From assembly GCF_900141735.1 (NCBI RefSeq), contig NZ_FQYO01000003.1, positions 558,001 to 622,000 of the forward strand: a stretch of DNA of 64,000 nt, read 5' to 3'. Below, one piece after another: positions 42,948 to 51,301 of the stretch. Numbering within the stretch: position 1 is the first letter of the stretch; each line of letters starts with the position of its first letter. The notes under the pieces are model-generated. The model ran no database searches. It saw nothing but the letters and a program-made list of their open reading frames with translations, and had not been told where the DNA came from. The position numbers were made by a program, and so were the translations under genes. This stretch comes from Wenxinia saemankumensis (GTDB taxonomy: Bacteria; Pseudomonadota; Alphaproteobacteria; Rhodobacterales; Rhodobacteraceae).

Positions 42948-45900
42948 CTAGCCCTCGGGGATCTCGAGGTAGTAGGTCCGGCCCCGCACCACGTAGTTCA
43001 GCGCGTTGTCCCCGATGGCCGTGACCTGCCCCCCTTCGAGGCTGTCGCCGACGCTGACGCGGATGTAGCGCCCGTTGCCCTGCCGGATCAGCGCCCGGCG
43101 GTTGTCGGGCCGACCGTAGACCCCGATCAGGTTGACCTCGCCGAGGGAGATGGCGTCGTTCGCCGTCGCCGCCGCGGCCACCCCGCCCGGCACGGGGCCG
43201 GAGGGCCGGGCCGCCGCGGAGGAGACCTGCTCGGGCTCGCTGTCCGCCTCCTCGACCTGCCGCTGGGGCTGCTGCGCCGCCGGCTGCTGAGGTTGGGGCG
43301 CGGCCTGCGGCTGGGCCGAGGCGATCCGCGTCTGGGCCCGGTCGACGACGCGGCCGAAGTTCTGCGGCCGGGAACCGGGGCGTTCGGCGCGGGACACCGC
43401 GCTGGCGGTCACGCCGGCCAGCGGGTCCGGCCCGCTGCCGATGATCGCCGCTATGGCCGCGCCCACATCGGCCGGCGCTTCCTCGGGGGGGACATCCTCG
43501 ATCTCGGCCTCGGCCAGGGCGCCGTCTTCCTCCGTCTCCGGGGCAAGATCGCCGGGACGCGATCCCGGCCGCGGTCCGTCGAAGCCCGGAAGCGGGGCGA
43601 GGGCGGCGACGCTGTCCGGCCGGAGGGGCGGCGTGTCGCCGTCGAACGGGGTGAGCGCATCGAGCGTCACTGCGCCGGGCGTCGCCCGCGCCTCCTCGTC
43701 CGTCGTGCTGCCGGGGCGCAGCGGGGGCAGGGCCGGCGGGCTGCCGGCCGAGCTGGGCACCTCCTGCGGGATCGGCGCCGGCGCGGCCGCCACGACCGGG
43801 CGCTGCGGCGGCGTCGCGGGCGGCGCGGAGGAGGTGACGGCGACGGCTGCCGGGTCGACGGCCGTCGCGGCCTCCTCTCCGACTTCCTCGGTGGCGGGCT
43901 CGGCGGCGCTCGCCGGCACTTCGGCGGCGGGACGCAGGGGCGGCAGGCCCGGAGGCGCGGCCTGCACGATCGCGACGGCCTCGGTCACGGCCTCCGCCTC
44001 TGGCTCTGCCTCTGCCGCGCCGGGATCGGCGGCATCGGGTTCGGCGGGACTCTCGGGGGCGGGGGCCGCCTCGGGCCGCAGCGGCGGCAGGCCGGGCGGC
44101 GCGGTCTCGACCAGCGCGATTGCTGCGGGCGCGGCATCTGCCGCCGGCGGGGCGTCCGGTTCCGACCCGGCATCGGGCAGCGGCTCGGAGGCCGGGCGCA
44201 GCGGGGGCAGGCCCGGCGGCGCCGCTTCGACGATCCGCGCGACGATCGCTTCCTCGGTCCCGGGTTCGGCCCCGGACTCGGACTCGGCCTCGGATTCGGC
44301 CCCCGGCTGGTCGGTCCCGACCTCCTCGACCGCCGCGATTTCGGCGTCCGGCTCGGGTTCGGGTTCGGGCGCGCGCTGCGGCGGCATTTCGGGCGGCGCG
44401 GTCTCGGCGGTGAGGAAGCCTTCGGGCGGCAGTTCCGGCTCGGGCGGTTCGGTGCCCGGCCGGGTGGGCGGATCCTGCGACGGCGTGCCGGCAAAGATCG
44501 TCATGCCCTGCGGCGTCACCGTCCCCTCGGGCGTGGCGAGGAAGAAGCCATTCGCGTCGCGCGCGAAGATCGTCCCGGGCGCGGGCGGATCGAGCTGCAG
44601 GCCGAGGCCCAGATCGGGCGTGGCGGCCGACAGGGCGAGATCGGCGGGCGCGGCCGGTTCGGGCACGGGCTGCATCGCGGCGGGATCGGGCCGGGGGGCG
44701 GGATCGCCCTCGGGCTCCAGCGGCAGGCGCGGGCCGCGCACCCAGACACCGGTCGCGGCGTAGAAGCGCTCGGCCTCGGCGGGGCTCGGCACCACGCCGG
44801 GGGGCGGGGCCGGGACGACGGCCTCGGCCTCGCCCGGCTCGGGTTCGGCCAGGGCCGTCTCGGCTCCGTCGTCCGCCGCCGCCTCGGGCTGCGTCTCGGC
44901 AGCGTCGCCGCGCGCGATGGCCTCGGCCAGGGCGCCGGCGAGGCTCGGCGCCTCGTCCGCATCCGGCGCCGCCTCTGCCCCCGGCGCGACCTCGGCCCCG
45001 GGCGAGGGCGTGGCGGGCGCCTCGACCTCTTCCGCCAGGGCGACGTCCTCGTCCGGGGCGGCCACCGCGTCCGGCGCGGTCGTGGCGCCCGGCTCGGCCT
45101 CGGCGACGGGCAGGTCGGGCGCTCCTTCCGGGTCGGTCGGGCCGGGCTGGGCGGGCGCGGAGATGTCGGCAGAGGGCGCGGGGCCGTCCGTGTCGCCCGG
45201 CAGGGCCGTCGCCACGTCGGTCGGCGCATCCTCGCCGCCGCCCAGCAATCCGGCCACGCGATCCGCCGCGCCGGGGCCGAACAGGGCGGCGAGGGCCAGC
45301 ACGAGGATCAGCGCCGCCACCAGGGCGAGGCCGAGATAGCGCGGCCGTCCGGCCGCCGGCGTCGGGTCGATCCCGCGGCGGCCGAAGATGGTGAAGCGCT
45401 CTTCCTCCGACAGGTCCGCCTCGCCCGCGAGGCCAGCCCCGGGCCGTAGCGAGGCGGCGAGTTCCGGCGGCGGGGCGCTGACGGGGGCGCGCGGCGGCGC
45501 GGCCGCCGTGGATCGGGGCGGAACGGATCCGGTGGCGGCGGTCCCGCTCGCGGCTGCCGCGGTCGCGGCAATCCCCGCCGGCGCGGATCCGCGCCCGGCG
45601 AGACGCTGCCGCTGGGCCGCCACATGCGCGATGCCCGGATGCGGCGGGGCGAGCGGCGGCGCGTCCCGCGCCGGGGCGAGGGGGATCGTCGTGGGGGCGG
45701 GACCGGACCCGTCTTCCGCCCCGTCCGATGCCGGGGTGGGGCCGGCCGCCGGCGAGGACGTGCCGTCGGGGCGGGCCGCTCCGTCCTCCGCCTGGGGGGC
45801 GGCGGGCATCGCCCCGGCAGTGTCCACGGACTCCGCCGCCCCCGGGCCCGGCGCGGCATCGTCGAGCGGCTCGACCACGGGAGCCGGGGGCGTCGTTGCC

Positions 45901-47381
45901 GCGACCTCGTCCATCTCCGGCGGGCGGGGCGGCATCGCGGCGGGGCCGGTCTGCGCGGCCTTGCGCCTTCGGATCGCGGCGGGCGTCTCGGTCGGCGGCG
46001 CGCCGGGCGGCGGGGCGGGGAAGCCGATCCGGCCGGGCGCGGGCGGCAGATCCCCGAGGCCGGGCCGACGGCGCGAGGAGAAGAGCGGCGGCGCGGGCCC
46101 CTCGACCGGCTCTGCGGAGGGCGATCCGGACACGAGACGCCCGCGATCCCGCCGCGTCGCGAAGAGCGGCCGCCCGTCGCCGGCATCGACCGGTCCGGGC
46201 TGAGGATCGGGCGCGGGCCCGGCGTCCGGGTCGGCGACCGGATCGGCGTCGGCGTCCGGCTCGTGGACGGATTCTGGCGGAACCGCGTCGCCGCCGGAGG
46301 GCTGGGCCTTGTCGCCCGGCCCCCCGGCCCGCGGAGGCTCGTGTCCCGGGGCCGGCGCCTCGTCCCCGCCCGCCCGAGCCCCGGGGGCCGCATCGACCCG
46401 CTCCGGCGCCGGTTCCGCCCCGCCGGGCCCCGCGGCCCGCGCGGCGTCGTCATCGATCGACCCGTGCGGCGCGGAGTCCTCGCCGCCCGCGATCTGCGCG
46501 TCGGGCTCCGCCGGGGGCGATGCGGCCCCCCCGGTGGAGGCGGCCTGCGAAAATGCCTCTCCGGCCGGATCGTCGGGGCCGGCCTCGCCCTCGCGGCCCC
46601 CGGGGGGGGGCGGCACGTCCGGCGCGGGGAAGGGCGGGGCGGCCGCAGGCTCCGTCTCGCCCCCGGGCCGGTCCGATTCGGTAGGTCCCGCCGGCGCCGG
46701 ATCGGTTCCGGGCGCGGACCCGGCCCGAAGGGTGGAAGGCGGATCGACGTCGAGAGGGCCGGGGCCGTCCTGCGACCCCGCGGCCAGGGGGAGGGACGGG
46801 GCCGGCGCATCGGACGCCGCCAGCGCCCCCTCGTCCGGCGCGGGGTCCGCCGCCTCTGCCCCTGCCACCGCCCCGTCCGCGACCCGGACCGCCGGATCCG
46901 GGTCGGTTCCGGCGTCCACGCCCTCGGCGGCGGCGAAGGACGGCTGCCCGATGAAGGCGCCGGGCCGGCCGGCGGCGGCGATGGCCACCGGGTTCAGACG
47001 GTGGGCCTCGGCGAAGGCGCGCGCCTCCTCCAGCGTCGAATCCTCGACCGCCGCCACATAGGTCCGCTCTCCGTCGCGCGAGATGTCGTAGACGAGGGCG
47101 GCGGGATCGACCGATGCCTCCTCCGCCAGCGCGGCCTCGACCTCGAGCGCGCTGCGGTGCCCGTCCAGCGCCATCCAGTGAACCTGGCTGTGCGGCAGGA
47201 AGACCTTCGTCCGGATCCCCTCGGGGGCGAGGCGCGCCGCCTGCCGGCGGAGCCGCGCCATCGCGGCGGACAGGTCGGGCGCGTCCGCCGCCACCTCGCC
47301 GACGAGCATCCACCCGCCCTGCCGACGGAAAAGGACCGACAGGCCGTCATCGGTCAGCGAGATGGCGAAGTTCGGGATCAT
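42948..47381 (-). CDS. Giant Pro/Ala-rich single-pass protein with PilM/GspL-like and GspC/PilP-like ends
   Basis: A 1477-residue protein. Residues 1 to about 145 ('NFAISLTDDGLSVLFRRQGGWMLVGEV', 'TKVFLPHSQVHWMAL', 'TYVAAVEDSTLEEARAFAEAHRLNPVAIAA') look like one half of an actin/RNase-H-like fold as in PilM and GspL. A very acidic, Pro/Ala-rich linker of about 530 residues follows, then one membrane helix near 680-702. The next 700 residues are Pro/Ala/Glu-rich and contain about ten spaced PPxxPPxRP-type motifs. The last 75 residues, 'GEVNLIGVYGRPDNRRALIRQGNGRYIRVSVGDSLEGG...', resemble the homology-region domain of GspC/PilP. No secretion or pilus genes are nearby. Function unknown. Confidence 0.8.
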   Translation of the reverse strand: MIPNFAISLTDDGLSVLFRRQGGWMLVGEVAADAPDLSAAMARLRRQAARLAPEGIRTKVFLPHSQVHWMALDGHRSALEVEAALAEEASVDPAALVYDISRDGERTYVAAVEDSTLEEARAFAEAHRLNPVAIAAAGRPGAFIGQPSFAAAEGVDAGTDPDPAVRVADGAVAGAEAADPAPDEGALAASDAPAPSLPLAAGSQDGPGPLDVDPPSTLRAGSAPGTDPAPAGPTESDRPGGETEPAAAPPFPAPDVPPPPGGREGEAGPDDPAGEAFSQAASTGGAASPPAEPDAQIAGGEDSAPHGSIDDDAARAAGPGGAEPAPERVDAAPGARAGGDEAPAPGHEPPRAGGPGDKAQPSGGDAVPPESVHEPDADADPVADPDAGPAPDPQPGPVDAGDGRPLFATRRDRGRLVSGSPSAEPVEGPAPPLFSSRRRPGLGDLPPAPGRIGFPAPPPGAPPTETPAAIRRRKAAQTGPAAMPPRPPEMDEVAATTPPAPVVEPLDDAAPGPGAAESVDTAGAMPAAPQAEDGAARPDGTSSPAAGPTPASDGAEDGSGPAPTTIPLAPARDAPPLAPPHPGIAHVAAQRQRLAGRGSAPAGIAATAAAASGTAATGSVPPRSTAAAPPRAPVSAPPPELAASLRPGAGLAGEADLSEEERFTIFGRRGIDPTPAAGRPRYLGLALVAALILVLALAALFGPGAADRVAGLLGGGEDAPTDVATALPGDTDGPAPSADISAPAQPGPTDPEGAPDLPVAEAEPGATTAPDAVAAPDEDVALAEEVEAPATPSPGAEVAPGAEAAPDADEAPSLAGALAEAIARGDAAETQPEAAADDGAETALAEPEPGEAEAVVPAPPPGVVPSPAEAERFYAATGVWVRGPRLPLEPEGDPAPRPDPAAMQPVPEPAAPADLALSAATPDLGLGLQLDPPAPGTIFARDANGFFLATPEGTVTPQGMTIFAGTPSQDPPTRPGTEPPEPELPPEGFLTAETAPPEMPPQRAPEPEPEPDAEIAAVEEVGTDQPGAESEAESESGAEPGTEEAIVARIVEAAPPGLPPLRPASEPLPDAGSEPDAPPAADAAPAAIALVETAPPGLPPLRPEAAPAPESPAEPDAADPGAAEAEPEAEAVTEAVAIVQAAPPGLPPLRPAAEVPASAAEPATEEVGEEAATAVDPAAVAVTSSAPPATPPQRPVVAAAPAPIPQEVPSSAGSPPALPPLRPGSTTDEEARATPGAVTLDALTPFDGDTPPLRPDSVAALAPLPGFDGPRPGSRPGDLAPETEEDGALAEAEIEDVPPEEAPADVGAAIAAIIGSGPDPLAGVTASAVSRAERPGSRPQNFGRVVDRAQTRIASAQPQAAPQPQQPAAQQPQRQVEEADSEPEQVSSAAARPSGPVPGGVAAAATANDAISLGEVNLIGVYGRPDNRRALIRQGNGRYIRVSVGDSLEGGQVTAIGDNALNYVVRGRTYYLEIPEG

Positions 47382-47601
47382 GGTCCGGGAGTAGCAAGAG
47401 GAGCGGATCGGTCAAAGCCCCGATCCCGTCGCCGGCTCAGCCTAAGGCAGAAAGCCGCCGCACGGAAGCGTCGGAAAAGGTCAAGCTGGCGCCGGCGGGC
47501 GGGCTGGGGGACACGTCACGGTGATCGCATTGGTCAAGATCGGGTGATGGAGCCGCCGCGCCCCGCGCCGCGTTTCCCGCCCGCCACATGGAGGACACCG
47601 C

Positions 47602-48330
47602 ATGACCACCCTGATCCGCGCGACCGCGCTCGCCCTCGCCGCGCTGCCGGCCACCGCCCCGCTCGCCCTTGCCCAGACGGCACCGGCCCCGACCGTATCC
47701 GGCCCGGAATCGGCGGGCCGCGTCACCGTGACCGGCACCGGCAGCGTCACGGCCAAGCCCGACATCGCCCGCATCACCCTCGGCGTGACCGAGGAGCGCC
47801 CGTCCGCCGATGCGGCGCTGGGGGCGGTGGGGGCGGGGCTCGACGCCGCGCTGGCCGTCCTGCGCGAGGCGGGGCTGGCCCCGTCCGACATCCGCACCAC
47901 GCAGATCGAGCTCGGCCCCGTGGTCGAGTACGGCGAGGACGGCCCGCTGCCCCCGACGCGATTCCGCGCCGCCTCCTCGGTCGAGGTGACGCTGCGCGAT
48001 CTCGACCGGATCGGCGAGGTGCTGGACGCGGCGACCGAGGCGGGCGGCAACACGCTGGGCGGAATCGTCTTCGACCTGTCCGACCGCTCCGCCGCGCTCG
48101 ATGAGGCGCGCCGCGCCGCCGTGGCGGATGCCGCCGCCCGGGCCGCCCTCTACACGGATGCGGCCGGCGTCGCGCTCGGTCCGCTCGTCGCGATCTCGGA
48201 GGGTGCGGCCTCGGCGCCGCCGATCCCGATGATGGCCGAGGCGCGGATGATGGACGCGTCCGCCCCGGTCCCGGTCGCTCCGGGCGAGATCGAGGTCACG
48301 GCGGAGGTGACGCTGGTCTACGGGTTCTGA
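47602..48330 (+). CDS. SIMPL (DUF541) domain periplasmic protein
   Basis: A 242-residue exported protein. The signal peptide is MTTLIRATALALAALPATAPLALAQ. The SIMPL domain shows 'RVTVTGTGSVTAKPDIARITLGVTEE', 'DIRTTQIELGPVVEY', 'FRAASSVEVTLRDLDRIGEVLDAA' and a C-terminal 'EIEVTAEVTLVYGF'. Related proteins (YggE, BP26) lower oxidative stress by an unknown mechanism and form ring oligomers. The start is the ATG at 47602 behind GGAGGACACCGC. Its last 13 bases overlap the convergent DUF421 gene. Confidence 0.9.
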   Translation: MTTLIRATALALAALPATAPLALAQTAPAPTVSGPESAGRVTVTGTGSVTAKPDIARITLGVTEERPSADAALGAVGAGLDAALAVLREAGLAPSDIRTTQIELGPVVEYGEDGPLPPTRFRAASSVEVTLRDLDRIGEVLDAATEAGGNTLGGIVFDLSDRSAALDEARRAAVADAAARAALYTDAAGVALGPLVAISEGAASAPPIPMMAEARMMDASAPVPVAPGEIEVTAEVTLVYGF

Positions 48331-48890
48331 GGGCCCGTGGCGCGGTCGGCCCCGCCGATCCCGGCGGTGGCGTAGGGCACCCGCTCCTCCTCCGCCTGCG
48401 CGACGACCGAGAAGCTGCCGTCGGTCTCGAGGATCACGGCGGTCACGTCGTTCGGGTCGGGGACGGAGGAGGCGCGGATGACCGTCATCAGCTCCGTCTC
48501 CGTCACCCGCTCGCGGCGCAGCGCCGCGTGCTGGATCTCGCCGTTGCGCATGAGCAGGCTCGCCTCCGACCGGACGAGCCCGGCGAACCGCTCCGACCGG
48601 ACGGAACTCCAGGCCACGATCCATTGCAGGCCGATCAGCAGGGCGAAGGCGGTCAGCCCCTCGGCCAGGGCGACGCTTTCGGACAGCAGGATCGAGGCGA
48701 GGACCGACCCGATCGCCACCGTCACGACCAGGTCGAAGGCGTTGAGCTGCGCCAGCGTGCGCTTGCCCGAGATCCGCAGCATCGCGACGAGGCCGATATA
48801 GGCCAGCGCGCCGACGAGCAGGGTCCGCAGGATGCCGGACCAGTTCTGGAAGAGCATGTTCGAGATCGCGTCCATGGAGACCCAGCGCAT
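48318..48890 (-). CDS. DUF421/YetF-like membrane protein
   Basis: A 190-residue protein with three N-terminal helices ('GILRTLLVGALAYIGLVAMLRISGKRTLAQLNAFDLVVTVAIGSVLASILL', 'GLTAFALLIGLQWIVAW') and a cytosolic DUF421 domain ('LVRSEASLLMRNGEIQHAALRRERVTETELMTVIR'). In spore formers YetF-like proteins affect germination; here the role is unknown. The ATG at 48890 is used; the ATG at 48875 is equally plausible. It lies 20 nt behind the glycosyltransferase-like gene on the same strand and overlaps the convergent SIMPL gene's end. Confidence 0.85.
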   Translation of the reverse strand: MRWVSMDAISNMLFQNWSGILRTLLVGALAYIGLVAMLRISGKRTLAQLNAFDLVVTVAIGSVLASILLSESVALAEGLTAFALLIGLQWIVAWSSVRSERFAGLVRSEASLLMRNGEIQHAALRRERVTETELMTVIRASSVPDPNDVTAVILETDGSFSVVAQAEEERVPYATAGIGGADRATGPQNP

Positions 48891-48910
48891 CGGGCGCCGC
48901 CCCGGTTCCC

Positions 48911-49903
48911 TCAGCGCATCCAGTATCCCGCGGCACGGATCGCCTTGCGCAGATCCGCCTCCCGGGCCGGCAGGGCCTCCCGGTCGAAGAGCGCCCGCAC
49001 CTCGCGGCCCTGGCCCTGGTAGACCATCTTCTGCAGGGGGCGATGCGCCTTGAGCACCCTCTTCACGGCGTTCGGCGTCGCCGCGGCCTCGAGCGCCGCG
49101 ACCACCCGGTCCTCCTCGCGGGCATAGAGCAGGGGGAAGAGCCGGTAATGGCAGGTCAGCTCCCCGTCGAGGCGCGCCAGCTCCGGCCCCGGCCGCCCGC
49201 CGCCGAGGGCGTGGATCGCCAGCGGCAGCGCCACCTGGTCCAGCCAGGGGTCCAGCGGCTGCAGGGCCAGCGCCTCGGGCGGGTCGTCGCGGATCCGCGT
49301 CGCCATGTCGAGAAAGTGCTGGTGGAAGCGGGCCGGATCGGGGCCGCAGAACCATCCGGCGTTGAAATAAAGATAGCGCTCCCACCATTCGTCCGGCATC
49401 GACCGGTCGAGCGAGCTCTCGAAATCCAGCCCGAACAGGTCGTAGAGGCTGCGCCAGATCGCGCCGTATCCAGGCCAGTAGACCTCTTCCCTCGGCCAGG
49501 TCGCGCTGCGCCGCATCGAGGCGGCGGGCCGGGCAAGATGCGGCGCCAGCACCGACACATCGCCGAGGACGAGCGTGTCGCTGTCGCAGAACAGGAACGG
49601 CTCGCCCGGGGGCAGGACGGCCAGCCCCTCGATCTTGTTGCCGTTGGGGTAGGCGGCGCCGAAATGCCGGCTCTGGAAGGGCCGGATCTCGGCGCCGAAC
49701 CCCTCCAGCAGGTCGCGGTGCCCCGGCGAGATCCGCGGATCCCCGGGCCAGAGCGGGCCGGGCTGCGGCTCGGCGACGATGAGGCGGCCGGGAAAGCCGG
49801 GGCAGGCCCGGGCGAGCGAGGCGGCGAAGAGCACCGCCTCGGCCTCCAGCCGGCCGGACTGGCCGACGATCAGGATGTTGAACGGGGCAGGGGCGTGGGT
49901 CAT
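48911..49903 (-). CDS. GT-A-fold glycosyltransferase-like protein
   Basis: A 330-residue cytosolic protein. It begins with a Rossmann-like 'FNILIVGQSGRLEAEAVLFAASL', has 'PNGNKIEGLAVLPPGEPFLFCDSDTLVLGD' with a DxD motif (DSD near residue 107), and later 'YFNAGWFCGPDPARFHQHFLDMA' and 'LDPWLDQVALPLAIHALG'. This is the order seen in nucleotide-sugar GT-A transferases such as the GT8-like group. The acceptor is unknown; surface polysaccharide is a guess. The start is the ATG at 49903. It is probably co-transcribed with the downstream DUF421 gene. Confidence 0.75.
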   Translation of the reverse strand: MTHAPAPFNILIVGQSGRLEAEAVLFAASLARACPGFPGRLIVAEPQPGPLWPGDPRISPGHRDLLEGFGAEIRPFQSRHFGAAYPNGNKIEGLAVLPPGEPFLFCDSDTLVLGDVSVLAPHLARPAASMRRSATWPREEVYWPGYGAIWRSLYDLFGLDFESSLDRSMPDEWWERYLYFNAGWFCGPDPARFHQHFLDMATRIRDDPPEALALQPLDPWLDQVALPLAIHALGGGRPGPELARLDGELTCHYRLFPLLYAREEDRVVAALEAAATPNAVKRVLKAHRPLQKMVYQGQGREVRALFDREALPAREADLRKAIRAAGYWMR

Positions 49904-50020
49904 CTCGCCCGCATCCTAGGCCGTGCCTGGTGGCGACGAAAAGGCGGAGACGGGCGCGATCCGGGGCAGGTCGTGCGCGGCGCGCCGCGACGGCGCCGTC
50001 CTCGCGGCCTCGATGCGGCC

Positions 50021-50076
50021 GGCGGGGGGCGGTCAGGGGGGCGGTCACGGGGCGGGTTGGGGGGGGGGTCAGGGGG
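50021..50076 (+). repeat. G-rich tract with repeated GGGGGCGGTCA units (G-quadruplex candidate)
   Basis: The plus strand has successive G runs (GGGGGGCGGTCA, GGGGGGCGGTCA, then GGGGCGGG and a 10-12 G stretch) between the glycosyltransferase gene and tRNA-Tyr. More than four runs of at least four G lie within 56 nt. Confidence 0.6.
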
Positions 50077-50138
50077 AAGGTCCGCCGACCATGATCCAAA
50101 GGATCGGGCGACCTCGCGTCGTGATGGGGGAGGGGGGA

Positions 50139-50222
50139 TGGTGGGCGACCCTGGAATCGAACCAGGCATGGGTCTCCCCGGCGGAGTTACAGTCCGCTGC
50201 CGCACCTTGCAGCTCGTCGCCC
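50139..50222 (-). tRNA. tRNA-Tyr (GUA), with encoded CCA
   Basis: Read on the minus strand: acceptor arm GGGCGAC / GTCGCCC, discriminator A and encoded CCA (50139-50141). The anticodon arm is GCGGA-CTGTAAC-TCCGC with anticodon GTA. The long variable arm GGGGAGACCC marks it as type II, and the T arm is CCTGG-TTCGATT-CCAGG. The D arm has only three pairs (GCT/GGC), as usual for Tyr. Position 8 is G instead of the near-universal U, and position 14 appears to be C instead of A. It lies 138 nt upstream of and divergent from rlmB. Confidence 0.88.
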
Positions 50223-50360
50223 GTCACGCCGGGCGGGCCCGGTGTGCGGCGCGTCGATAGCGGCGGGGGCGGAGGGCGTCAAGCGGGTATCGCCGCTCCC
50301 TTGCGTCCGCGGGCCGGCGGGGGCACATCGGCCCCCAGCAGATGCCGGGAGGCCCCTCAG

Positions 50361-51137
50361 ATGAAGAAACCCGCCTGGGTCGTCGACAAGGAACGCGCCA
50401 GGCGCGCCGCCGCCGCCGAGACCGTCTGGCTGTTCGGCCTGCACGCGGTGCGCGACGCGCTCGCCAATCCCGCGCGCCGGATCCTGCGCCTCGTCGTGAC
50501 GCGCAACGCCCTCGACCGGCTGGGCGCCGAGGCGATCCCCCCCGGCATTGAGCCCGAGATCGCCGATCCCCGCAGGTTCCCCGCCCCGCTGGATCCCGGC
50601 TCGGTCCACCAGGGCGCGGCCTGCGAGGTCAAGCCGCTGAGCTGGGGCCGGCTGGCCGATCTCGCGCTCGCGGAGGGGCCCGGCGCGCCGCGGCTCGTCC
50701 TGCTCGACCGGGTGAGCGATCCGCACAATGTCGGCGCCATCCTGCGCTCGGCCGAGGTGTTCGGCGCCCGCGCGGTGATCGCCACCTCGCGCCATTCCGC
50801 GCCCGAGACCGGGGCCCTGGCCAAGACCGCCTCCGGCGCCCTCGAGCGCCAGCCCTATCTGCGCGTCGTCAATCTCGGCGAGGCGATCCGCGAATTGCAG
50901 GAGATGGGCTACACCGTGCTCGGCCTCGCCGGCGAGGCCGGGATCGACATCGGCGACGCGGTCGAGCCGATCCGCGACCGCCCGATCGCGCTCGTCCTCG
51001 GGGCGGAGGGGCCGGGCCTGCGCGAGAAGACGCGGGAGCTCTGCGACCGGCTCGTCCGGATCCCCGCCGCCGGCCCCTTCGGCTCGCTCAACGTCTCGAA
51101 CGCCGCCGCCGTCGCGCTCTACGCTGCCCGCGGCTAG
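50361..51137 (+). CDS. rlmB: TrmH-family 23S rRNA 2'-O-methyltransferase (RlmB type)
   Basis: A 258-residue SPOUT methyltransferase expected to methylate G2251 of 23S rRNA. The N-terminal substrate-binding part has 'WLFGLHAVRDALANPARRILRLVVTRNA'. The catalytic knot has 'LVLLDRVSDPHNVGAILRSAEVFGARAVI' (motif 1), 'IALVLGAEGPGLREKTRELCDRLVRIP' (motif 2) and 'GSLNVSNAAAVALYAA' (motif 3). The start is the ATG at 50361 behind GGGAGGCCCCTCAG. Divergent from tRNA-Tyr, an arrangement I recall from other Rhodobacterales. Confidence 0.93.
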   Translation: MKKPAWVVDKERARRAAAAETVWLFGLHAVRDALANPARRILRLVVTRNALDRLGAEAIPPGIEPEIADPRRFPAPLDPGSVHQGAACEVKPLSWGRLADLALAEGPGAPRLVLLDRVSDPHNVGAILRSAEVFGARAVIATSRHSAPETGALAKTASGALERQPYLRVVNLGEAIRELQEMGYTVLGLAGEAGIDIGDAVEPIRDRPIALVLGAEGPGLREKTRELCDRLVRIPAAGPFGSLNVSNAAAVALYAARG

Positions 51138-51150
51138 GCCGCGGCGCCTC

Positions 51151-51240
51151 CCTGCTCTTATCTTGCCCCAAATACTCCGGGGTCCGGGGCGGAGCCCCGA
51201 ACGGGCGGAGCCCCGGACGGGCGGAGCCCCGGCCTCCGCC
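51151..51240 (-). repeat. Dispersed intergenic repeat, copy D, with internal triplication
   Basis: On the minus strand, the element ends in CCCCGGAGTATTTGGGGCAA and GATAAGAGCAGGG, the same core as the copy at 16411. Its hairpin half is expanded to three tandem GGGCGGAGCCCCG units. Confidence 0.7.
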
Positions 51241-51272
51241 GGCCACCGGCCACCGGCCACCGGCCGCCGGTC
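51238..51272 (+). repeat. Tandem heptamer (CCACCGG)n
   Basis: Three perfect CCACCGG units flanked by CCGCCGG-type variants, directly after repeat copy D. Heptamers out of register with codons lie outside any gene here. Confidence 0.65.
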
Positions 51273-51301
51273 CCCCGGCACCGGCCCGGCCCGCGACCGT
51301 C

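Noticed and set aside
42948-47381. Frameshifted or fused assembly artefact for the 1477-residue protein
   Set aside because: The frame stays open over 4.4 kb with consistent Pro/Ala/Glu usage, one helix and well-formed ends. The antisense and +1 frames are Arg-rich shadows.
47388-47415. Promoter TTGACC-N16-TACTCC before the giant protein gene
   Set aside because: Good -35 but poor -10, and it would place the transcript start on the start codon; not reported as a feature.
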